From Variovorax sp. (GTDB taxonomy: Bacteria > Pseudomonadota > Gammaproteobacteria > Burkholderiales > Burkholderiaceae_C): a stretch of DNA of 7,174 bases. The number at the start of each line of letters is the position of its first letter. The stretch's first letter is position 1. The translations under genes and the position numbers were made by a program. The stretch lies in contig JAQGLP010000506.1 of NCBI GenBank assembly GCA_028292835.1, forward strand, positions 1 to 7,174, read 5' to 3'. Shown one piece after another: positions 1 to 5,128 of this stretch. The notes beneath the pieces were generated by a model. It had not been told where the DNA came from. It did no database searches and saw nothing but the letters and a program-made list of their open reading frames with translations.

Positions 1-22
1 ACATCCATCGGCGGTTTTTCAT
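1..22 (-). CDS. Possible start of a further operon gene (partial, seven codons)
   Basis: Four nucleotides after the ccoH stop, an ATG at 22 opens a frame that is uninterrupted to the window edge and reads MKNRRWM. A basic, short N-terminus would suit a membrane or exported protein, but seven residues cannot identify a family. The spacing matches the rest of the operon, yet no clear Shine-Dalgarno sequence precedes the ATG, and a second in-frame ATG lies at positions 2-4. In related operons a small membrane protein or a TauE/SafE-like (CcoH2-type) gene often follows; that is background, not something seen here. Confidence 0.35.
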
Positions 23-26
23 GGGG

Positions 27-302
27 TCAGCGCTGGTGGACGGGGACATCTTCGCCGGGCGTCGCCGCGTGGTTGCGCCCTGACAAGGCGGGCATGAGCT
101 TCTTGTCGGATGGCGTCTCGTTGATCCGGCTGCCCTGGCGGTAGGGGTCCTGTGCCACGACCGGGTCGGACATTCGCACCGCGAGCCACAGCGTGACAAG
201 GCCGGCCACCACGACAACGGCGGGCCCCGCGATCACCATCCAGACCAGCGGAAACCGCCACCAGGGCGTGCCTGGCGCGAGCGACGTATCGAAAAGGCTC
301 AT
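27..302 (-). CDS. ccoH: CcoH, short FixH-family cbb3 oxidase assembly protein
   Basis: This is a 91-residue protein with one membrane helix (about residues 18-43, preceded by PWWRFPLVWMVIAGP). The helix is followed by SDPVVAQDPYRQGSRIN, which corresponds to the FixH segment D-x-Y-x-K-G-x-x-x-N just outside the membrane. FixH/CcoH interacts with the oxidase during maturation and is needed for a stable complex. Classical FixH is about 150-170 residues; this protein lacks most of the periplasmic beta domain. The same WVIAGPxxVVVAG helix and RNHAATPGE tail are, from memory, shared with short FixH proteins of Comamonadaceae, so I take it as a natural short form rather than a truncation. The ATG at 302 has GGAG/AGAGAAG purines upstream and is 18 nt after the ccoG stop. 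Confidence 0.85.
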   Translation of the reverse strand: MSLFDTSLAPGTPWWRFPLVWMVIAGPAVVVVAGLVTLWLAVRMSDPVVAQDPYRQGSRINETPSDKKLMPALSGRNHAATPGEDVPVHQR

Positions 303-320
303 CTTCTCTTTTTCTCCAGT

Positions 321-1757
321 TCAGCGTGGCACCAGGAAGGTGGCTTTCTCGGACACCTGGGCTCCATTGTCGGCCGAGCGCACGTTGAAATGAACGGTAT
401 GCGAACCGGGCGAAACACTGCCGTAGGGCACCTGCAGCCGCACCGCCACCCAGCGTGACTGCGCCGGCCCAACCTCGAACGGCTGCGCCGGCGCGACGGT
501 CACACCCTGCAGGCCGCTGGCCTCGATGCTGTAGCGCTGCCTCCGCTCGGTGGCATTCATGATTTGCAAACGGTGGACGTTCTCGAGTTTGCCACCGTCC
601 ACGATGCGCGCGAGCGACGCCCGGTCCCGCACCACATCGACCTTGAGCGGCATGCGGGTCACCAGGCTCGCGAGCAGGCCGATGCACAGCGCCAGCAGCA
701 CGCCCGTGTAGAGCAGCACGCGCGGGCGCAACACGCGGTGCAGCACCTGCCTGGGCGTCCAGCGGTTGGCCAGGCCGTTCTGCGTGGCGTAGCTGATCAG
801 GTTGCGCTGGTAGGCCATCTTGTCCATGACGGTATTGCAGGCGTCCACGCACAGGCCGCAGCCGATGCATTCGTACTGCAGCCCTTCGCGGATGTCGATG
901 CCGGTCGGGCACACCTGCACGCACAGGCCGCAATCGATGCAGTCGCCCAGCGCCTGCACTTTCAGGTCGCTGCCCCGGGCGCGCACGCCGCGCGGTTCGC
1001 CGCGCACGACGTCGTAGCTGACGATCAGCGTGTCGCGGTCGAACATGGCGCCTTGGAACCGAGCGTAGGGGCACATGTACTTGCAGACCTGCTCGCGCAT
1101 GAAGCCCGCGTTGCCGTAGGTCGCAAAGCCGTAGAAAAATACCCAGAACACTTCCCACGAGCCCATGCGCGTCTGCAGGAACGCCAGGCCCAGTTCGCGG
1201 ATGGGCGTGAAATAGCCGACGAAGGTGAAGCCGGTCCACGACGCGATGCCCAGCCACACGAGGTGCTTGGAGGTCTTCTTGAGGAGTTTTTCCGACGACA
1301 AGGCGCCCTGGTCGAGACGCATGCGGGCCGTGCGGTTGCCCTCCACCTTGTTCTCGACCCACATGAACATCTCGGTGTAGACCGTCTGCGGGCACGCGTA
1401 GCCGCACCACAGACGCCCCGCCACCGCGGTAAACAAAAAGAGCGACATCGCAGAGATCACCAGCAGGCCCGTCAGGTAGATCAGGTCCTGGGGGTAGAGC
1501 ACCAGCCTGAAGACATAGAAGCGCCGGGAAGCCAGGTCGAACAGGACCGACTGGCGCTGGCCCCACTCGAGCCAGGGCAGGCCGTAGAAGACGGCCTGCG
1601 TGACCAGCACCATCGCCCAACGCCAGCGCGCGAAGACCCCGTTCACGCTGCGCGGGTAAATCTTCCTGTGCGCCGCATACAGGCTGGTGCCTTCTCCGGC
1701 CACCGCGATCGGGATCACGGGCCGCGGCGTGCGCTTGGTGACAATGGGTTCGGCCAA
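321..1757 (-). CDS. ccoG: CcoG, polyferredoxin-type cbb3 oxidase maturation protein (TTG start)
   Basis: This is a 478-residue membrane protein with about five hydrophobic segments. Two [4Fe-4S] motifs are present: CIDCGLCVQVCP (C273, C276, C279, C283) and CIGCGLCVDACN (C297, C300, C303, C307). Two further cysteine pairs, C118/C122 (LWCGYACPQT) and C225/C229 (VCKYMCPYARFQ), are the conserved CxxxC(P) sites of CcoG. The last ~110 residues form a periplasmic Ig-like domain (FixG C-terminal). Work in Rhodobacter capsulatus indicates CcoG reduces Cu(II) to Cu(I) for oxidase assembly. No ATG exists before the conserved YAAHRKIYPRSVNGVF block (27-42). TTG at 1757, 8 nt after the ccoP stop with a GAGA run before it, gives a normal length. 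CTG at 1769, overlapping the ccoP stop, is the alternative. The frame is open far upstream, but that region is ccoP. Confidence 0.93.
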   Translation of the reverse strand: MAEPIVTKRTPRPVIPIAVAGEGTSLYAAHRKIYPRSVNGVFARWRWAMVLVTQAVFYGLPWLEWGQRQSVLFDLASRRFYVFRLVLYPQDLIYLTGLLVISAMSLFLFTAVAGRLWCGYACPQTVYTEMFMWVENKVEGNRTARMRLDQGALSSEKLLKKTSKHLVWLGIASWTGFTFVGYFTPIRELGLAFLQTRMGSWEVFWVFFYGFATYGNAGFMREQVCKYMCPYARFQGAMFDRDTLIVSYDVVRGEPRGVRARGSDLKVQALGDCIDCGLCVQVCPTGIDIREGLQYECIGCGLCVDACNTVMDKMAYQRNLISYATQNGLANRWTPRQVLHRVLRPRVLLYTGVLLALCIGLLASLVTRMPLKVDVVRDRASLARIVDGGKLENVHRLQIMNATERRQRYSIEASGLQGVTVAPAQPFEVGPAQSRWVAVRLQVPYGSVSPGSHTVHFNVRSADNGAQVSEKATFLVPR

Positions 1758-1765
1758 GTGTTTTC

Positions 1766-2680
1766 TCAGGGCGCCGCGCCGGCGCGGTTCGACAGGCCCC
1801 AGACATACGACGCCAGAACGTGGATCTGCGCATCGGTCAGGCGGCCCTGCTGCGCCGGCATCTGGTTGGTCTTGCCGGTGTTGATGATCGAGATGATCGC
1901 TTCCTGTCCGTAACCATGCAGCCAGATCTTGTCGGTCAGGTTCGGCGCGCCGACGGCCGGGTTGCCGCCGCCGCCCACGCCGTGGCAGGCGGCGCAGGCG
2001 GTGAACTTGGGCTTGCCCAGGCCGGCACGCACCGAATCGTGCGGGCTGCCCGACAGGCTCAGCACGTAGTTCGCGACGTTCTTCACGTCTTCCGGCGTGC
2101 CCACCGCGGCAGCCATTGGAGGCATGACCCCGGTGCGGCCCAGGGCGATCGTCTCCTGGATCTTCTCCGGCGTGCCGCCGTGCAACCAGTCGCCATCGGT
2201 CAGGTTGGGAAAGCCCTTGCCGCCCCGCGCGTCGGAACCGTGGCATTGCGCGCAGCTGTTGAGGAACAGGCGCTCGCCGATGGCCATCGCCTGCGGGTCG
2301 GCGGCCACGCGCTCGGCGGGCATCGCCGCGTACTTGTCGTAGACCGGCCCGAGTTCGCGGCTGGCCTGGTCGACCTCCCTGGCGTATTCGCCGTCGGTGC
2401 TCCAGCCCAGCCCACCCCGGTAGCTGCCCAGGCCCGGATAGGCCGCCAGATAGCCCAGCGCGAACACGATGGTGAGCACAAACAGGCCCATCCACCAGCG
2501 CGGCATGGGATTGTTCATTTCGCGCAGGTCCTCGTCCCAGACATGGCCCGTGGTGTTGTCGCCGGCGGAGACCGTGCGGCCACGAGCCGTCAGCCACAGC
2601 AGCAGCGCGCAGGCCAGGATGCCGCCCAGCGAGAGGAAGGTCACGTAATGCGACCAGAAGGTGTCGATGAAATCGCTCAT
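1766..2680 (-). CDS. ccoP: CcoP, dihaem cytochrome c subunit III of cbb3 oxidase
   Basis: This 304-residue protein is the electron entry point of the oxidase. It has two hydrophobic helices (about 12-32 and 64-82) separated by HVWDEDLREMNNPMPRWW, the hallmark cytoplasmic loop of CcoP. Two periplasmic cytochrome c domains follow: CAQCH (143-147) with GVMPPM near 185-190 as probable axial methionine, and CAACH (229-233) with M274 in NQMPAQ. Each domain ends in a helix of the NVANYVLSL / IHVLASYVWGL type. The two-helix anchor resembles the Pseudomonas form; some other CcoP proteins have only one. The start at 2680 lies 9 nt after the ccoQ stop; its Shine-Dalgarno sequence is weak, so coupling to upstream translation is likely. 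The length is typical. Confidence 0.97.
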   Translation of the reverse strand: MSDFIDTFWSHYVTFLSLGGILACALLLWLTARGRTVSAGDNTTGHVWDEDLREMNNPMPRWWMGLFVLTIVFALGYLAAYPGLGSYRGGLGWSTDGEYAREVDQASRELGPVYDKYAAMPAERVAADPQAMAIGERLFLNSCAQCHGSDARGGKGFPNLTDGDWLHGGTPEKIQETIALGRTGVMPPMAAAVGTPEDVKNVANYVLSLSGSPHDSVRAGLGKPKFTACAACHGVGGGGNPAVGAPNLTDKIWLHGYGQEAIISIINTGKTNQMPAQQGRLTDAQIHVLASYVWGLSNRAGAAP

Positions 2681-2689
2681 GGTGCTGCT

Positions 2690-2827
2690 TCAGTCCTGTT
2701 CGAAGGGCAGTTGGGCGGCTTCCTCGAAGCCTTTGGTGTTCCGGTGCGAACAAGCCCAGAACACGATGCCGATGAAAGCCCCGAAAGAAGCAAGGGTGGC
2801 CACGATTCGCAAAACGGTGACGTCCAT
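2690..2827 (-). CDS. ccoQ: CcoQ, small subunit IV of cbb3 oxidase
   Basis: This 45-residue single-span membrane protein has a hydrophobic segment at residues 5-26 and then a charged tail with HRNTKGFEEAAQLPF, like the CcoQ family (xxKxxFdEAAxLPF). CcoQ/FixQ is not catalytic; it is thought to stabilise the complex, mainly the CcoP association. The ATG at 2827 lies 10 nt after the ccoO stop, with a TAAGG that overlaps that stop as Shine-Dalgarno sequence. The frame stays open upstream to about 2956, but that part is coding ccoO and has no CcoQ character. It is easily missed by gene finders because of its size and the overlapping longer frames. Confidence 0.93.
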   Translation of the reverse strand: MDVTVLRIVATLASFGAFIGIVFWACSHRNTKGFEEAAQLPFEQD

Positions 2828-2837
2828 GGTGCGCGCC

Positions 2838-3464
2838 TTACTTGAGAGCCAGTCCGAGCGATTGCAGATAGGCCACCAGGGCGTCCATCTCCGTCTTGCC
2901 GCGAACCGCGTCGGAAGCGGTGGCGACCTGCTCCTGCGTGTAAGGCACCCCGGCACGGCGCAGCGCGCGCATGTGCGTCTCGGTTTCGGCCGCGTCGATG
3001 GGCGTGCCTTCGAGCCAGGTGTAGGCGGGCATGTTCGACTCCGGCACCACGTCGCGCGGATTGTTCAGGTGGATGCGGTGCCACTCGTCGCTGTATTTGC
3101 CGCCGACGCGGTGCAGGTCGGGGCCGGTGCGCTTGCTGCCCCAGAGGAAGGGGCGGTCGTAGACGAACTCGCCCGCCACCGAATAGTGGCCATAACGCAG
3201 CGTCTCCGCGCGCAACGGCCGGATCATCTGGGAGTGGCAGCCCACGCAGCCCTCGCGCACATAGATGTCGCGCCCGAGCACCTGCAGCGGCGTGGCCGGC
3301 TCCACGCCCTTGACGGCCTCGGTGGTCGACTTCTGGAAGAACAGCGGCACGATCTCGACCATGCCGCCCAGGGCGATCACCAGCAGGATCAGCACGATCA
3401 TCAGGAAGTTGTTGGTCTCGATCTTCTCGTGCGTGAAGCCGGGGGATGGAATCTTGGAACTCAT
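2838..3464 (-). CDS. ccoO: CcoO, monohaem cytochrome c subunit II of cbb3 oxidase
   Basis: This 208-residue protein is anchored by one N-terminal helix (about residues 19-43) with a periplasmic cytochrome c domain, and it passes electrons from CcoP to CcoN. The covalent haem site is CVGCH (73-77), followed by the family block SQMIRPLRAETLRYG. The likely axial methionine is M145 in ESNMPAY. GPDLHRVGGKYSDEWH (114-129) is also typical of CcoO. The length is normal for the family. The ATG at 3464 has a good Shine-Dalgarno sequence, and the N-terminus (HEKIETN before the helix) matches the usual CcoO start. The TAA stop is followed after 10 nt by ccoQ. Confidence 0.97.
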   Translation of the reverse strand: MSSKIPSPGFTHEKIETNNFLMIVLILLVIALGGMVEIVPLFFQKSTTEAVKGVEPATPLQVLGRDIYVREGCVGCHSQMIRPLRAETLRYGHYSVAGEFVYDRPFLWGSKRTGPDLHRVGGKYSDEWHRIHLNNPRDVVPESNMPAYTWLEGTPIDAAETETHMRALRRAGVPYTQEQVATASDAVRGKTEMDALVAYLQSLGLALK

Positions 3465-3471
3465 GGCGCGG

Positions 3472-3477
3472 TCCTCA
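3472..3477 (-). promoter_or_regulatory. Ribosome binding site of ccoO overlapping ccoN stop
   Basis: TGAGGA, spaced 7 nt from the ccoO ATG, includes the TGA stop of ccoN. A ribosome finishing CcoN would sit on the ccoO initiation site, which fits translational coupling of the two core subunits. Confidence 0.7.
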
Positions 3478-4917
3478 GGCGTGGGCGGTGGCGATTTGCG
3501 GGACCGGCACGTTCACCGAGCGCCCTGAAATCACGGTCATCCAGACGTTCCACGCCATCACCAGCATGCCGCCCAGGTAGAGCAGGCCGCCGAGCAAGCG
3601 CACCACGTAGTACGGGTAGGTCGCCTTCACGCTCTCGACGAAGGTGTAGGTCAGGGTGCCGTCGTCGTTGATGGCGCGCCACATCAGCCCCTGCATCACG
3701 CCGGCGATCCACATGGCGGCGATGTAGAGCACGATGCCGATGGTGGACATCCAGAAGTGCAGATCGATCGCCTTCACGCTGTGCATCTCGGTGCGGCCGT
3801 ACAGGCGCGGGATCAGGTAGTAGAGCGAGCCCATGGTGATCAGTCCCACCCAGCCGAGCGCGCCGGCGTGCACGTGACCGATGGTCCAGTCCGTGTAATG
3901 CGAGAGCGCGTTGACCGTCTTGATCGACATCAGCGGGCCTTCGAAGGTCGCCATGCCGTAGAACGAGACCGCCACGATCAGGAAGCGCAGGATCGGGTCG
4001 GTGCGCAGCTTGTGCCAGGCGCCCGAGAGCGTCATGATCCCGTTGATCATCCCGCCCCAGCTCGGCGCCAGCAGGATCAGCGAGAACACCATGCCGATGG
4101 ACTGCGTCCAGTCCGGGAGCGCCGTATAGTGAAGGTGGTGCGGGCCGGCCCACATGTAGGTGAAGATCAGCGCCCAGAAGTGCACGATCGACAGCCGGTA
4201 CGAGTACACCGGTCGGCCCGCCTGCTTGGGGATGTAGTAGTACATCATCCCGAGGAAGCCGGCGGTCAGGAAGAAGCCGACCGCGTTGTGGCCGTACCAC
4301 CACTGCACCATCGCGTCCTGCACGCCGGCGTAGGCCGAGTAGCTCTTCATCCAGCCGGCCGGGACGGCCGCGCTGTTGACGATGTGCAGCAGCGCTACGG
4401 CGATGATGAAGGCGCCGTAGAACCAGTTGGCCACGTAGATGTGGCGCACCTTGCGCCGGCCGATGGTGCCGAAGAACACGATGGCATACGACACCCAGAC
4501 CACCGCGATCAGGATATCGATCGGCCATTCAAGTTCGGCGTACTCCTTGCTGGAGGTGTAGCCCAGCGGCAGGCTGATGGCGGCGGCGACGATCACTGCC
4601 TGCCATCCCCAGAAGGTGACGGTCGCCAGCCGGGGCGCGAACAACGGAACCCGGCAGGTGCGCTGGACCACGTGGTAGCTGGTCGCGATCAGCGCGCAGC
4701 CGCCGAAGGCGAAGATCACCGCGTTGGTGTGCAGCGGACGCAGGCGACCGTAGCTGAGCCAGGCAATTCCGTGCGTGAGATCGGGCCAGGCCAGCTGCGA
4801 GGCGATGACCACCCCCACCAGCATGCCGACCACGCCCCACACCACCGACATGAGGGCAAATTGCCGCACCACGGTGTCGTGATACACCGCTGCTGCAGGA
4901 GGGTTCGGAGATTGCAT
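3475..4917 (-). CDS. ccoN: CcoN, catalytic subunit I of cbb3-type cytochrome c oxidase
   Basis: This 480-residue inner-membrane protein of about 12 helices reduces O2 to water at a haem b3-CuB centre. Visible ligands are H63 and H350 for low-spin haem b, H348 for haem b3 (in GHVHAGALG), and H210, H260 and H261 for CuB (in YGHNAVGFF and GPHHLHY). Y254 lies six residues before H260, as the helix VII tyrosine cross-linked to a CuB histidine does in this family. E326 (FEGPL) matches the proton-channel glutamate, and E125/E128 match the conserved pair near the haems. As I remember the Pseudomonas stutzeri numbering, all these sites are shifted by a constant +3 except the haem ligands at +1 to +3, so spacing is essentially canonical. 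The length is normal. It is the first gene after the FNR-type box; its TGA is followed 10 nt later by ccoO. Confidence 0.98.
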   Translation of the reverse strand: MQSPNPPAAAVYHDTVVRQFALMSVVWGVVGMLVGVVIASQLAWPDLTHGIAWLSYGRLRPLHTNAVIFAFGGCALIATSYHVVQRTCRVPLFAPRLATVTFWGWQAVIVAAAISLPLGYTSSKEYAELEWPIDILIAVVWVSYAIVFFGTIGRRKVRHIYVANWFYGAFIIAVALLHIVNSAAVPAGWMKSYSAYAGVQDAMVQWWYGHNAVGFFLTAGFLGMMYYYIPKQAGRPVYSYRLSIVHFWALIFTYMWAGPHHLHYTALPDWTQSIGMVFSLILLAPSWGGMINGIMTLSGAWHKLRTDPILRFLIVAVSFYGMATFEGPLMSIKTVNALSHYTDWTIGHVHAGALGWVGLITMGSLYYLIPRLYGRTEMHSVKAIDLHFWMSTIGIVLYIAAMWIAGVMQGLMWRAINDDGTLTYTFVESVKATYPYYVVRLLGGLLYLGGMLVMAWNVWMTVISGRSVNVPVPQIATAHA

Positions 4918-4924
4918 CGTCGAG

Positions 4925-4934
4925 CCTTTTTCTT
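4925..4934 (-). promoter_or_regulatory. Ribosome binding site of ccoN
   Basis: The purine run AAGAAAAAGG ends 7 nt before the ccoN ATG. It supports 4917 as the start and lies downstream of the predicted transcription start, so it would be kept in the leader of the FNR-driven transcript. Confidence 0.65.
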
Positions 4935-4973
4935 GGACAGCGACGAGTTTCCGCGTGTCCTGCGCCCGACACC

Positions 4974-4987
4974 TTGATGCAGATCAA
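4974..4987 (-). promoter_or_regulatory. FNR/ANR/FixK-type box upstream of ccoN
   Basis: The coding strand reads TTGATCTGCATCAA, a perfect match in all ten specified bases to the FNR consensus TTGAT-N4-ATCAA. It is 56 nt upstream of the ccoN ATG and overlaps the ccoS stop codon. FNR-family proteins (FNR, ANR, FixK) are the usual activators of ccoNOQP under low oxygen, so function here is a well-founded inference. If the site acts at -41.5, transcription would start near 4939, leaving a leader of about 20 nt. No strong -10 hexamer is visible at the matching place; the best candidate is a weak GAAACT at 4946-4951. The box itself is palindromic and so has no orientation; the minus strand is given because ccoN is the only gene starting next to it. 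Confidence 0.88.
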
Positions 4988-5121
4988 TCGCCGTGGAGAA
5001 TGCGCTCGCCCTCGCGCTCCACGTCGTCGAACTGGCCCCGGTCGATGGCCCACCAGAGGCCGCCAAGGATCACCAGCACCAGCGCGACCGAAAGGGGGAT
5101 CAGCAGGAACAGGATGTCCAT
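4984..5121 (-). CDS. ccoS: CcoS, cbb3-type oxidase assembly protein
   Basis: This is a 45-residue single-span membrane protein. Residues 3-25 are a hydrophobic helix, followed by WAIDRGQFDDVEREGERIL, which matches the family signature (aromatic residue, then xxGQFDDLExxxxRIL). CcoS is needed for haem and CuB insertion into CcoN in Rhodobacter capsulatus; its exact biochemical role is not settled. The ATG at 5121 is chosen because the hydrophobic segment starts right after it and an AGGGGA Shine-Dalgarno sequence (5132-5137, in the last codons of ccoI) sits about 10 nt upstream. The same frame stays open upstream, but that stretch is coding ccoI. The TGA stop (4984-4986) falls inside the FNR-type box that precedes ccoN. 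Confidence 0.93.
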   Translation of the reverse strand: MDILFLLIPLSVALVLVILGGLWWAIDRGQFDDVEREGERILHGD

Positions 5122-5128
5122 CAGCGTC

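Noticed and set aside
303..320. Search for a terminator or promoter between ccoG and ccoH.
   Set aside because: The 18-nt gap holds only a purine-rich ribosome-binding region; there is no hairpin or T-run of the right kind.
19..1833. 604-residue minus-strand frame overlapping ccoG and ccoH.
   Set aside because: Alternative-frame shadow with arginine- and alanine-rich content; it crosses two well-supported genes.
564..1913. 449-residue plus-strand open frame opposite ccoG.
   Set aside because: Antisense shadow of ccoG in high-GC DNA; the translation is rich in H, A, R, D and Q without any domain, while the minus strand encodes a complete CcoG.
1758..2753. 332-residue upstream extension of the ccoG frame.
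   Set aside because: This stretch is coding ccoP in another frame and the translation is an arginine- and proline-rich shadow. It is not a CcoP-CcoG fusion, because ccoP has its own TGA at 1766.
1820..3671. Two plus-strand frames (1820-2845 and 2661-3671) opposite ccoP, ccoQ and ccoO.
   Set aside because: They overlap each other and lie opposite three recognised genes; no family features are seen in their translations.
3920..3933. TTGATCGACATCAG on the plus strand, nine of ten matches to the FNR consensus.
   Set aside because: It lies within ccoN, where it encodes conserved residues LMSIK, and no gene start lies next to it on either strand. It is best explained by coding constraint.
3757..4977. 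406-residue plus-strand open frame opposite ccoN.
   Set aside because: Antisense shadow with low-complexity, basic and histidine-rich translation. The catalytic residues of CcoN explain the region fully.
3461..5053. Minus-strand alternative frames over ccoN and ccoS (3461-4528 and 4529-5053).
   Set aside because: Out-of-frame shadows rich in R, H, G and A, covering sequence already explained by ccoN and ccoS.
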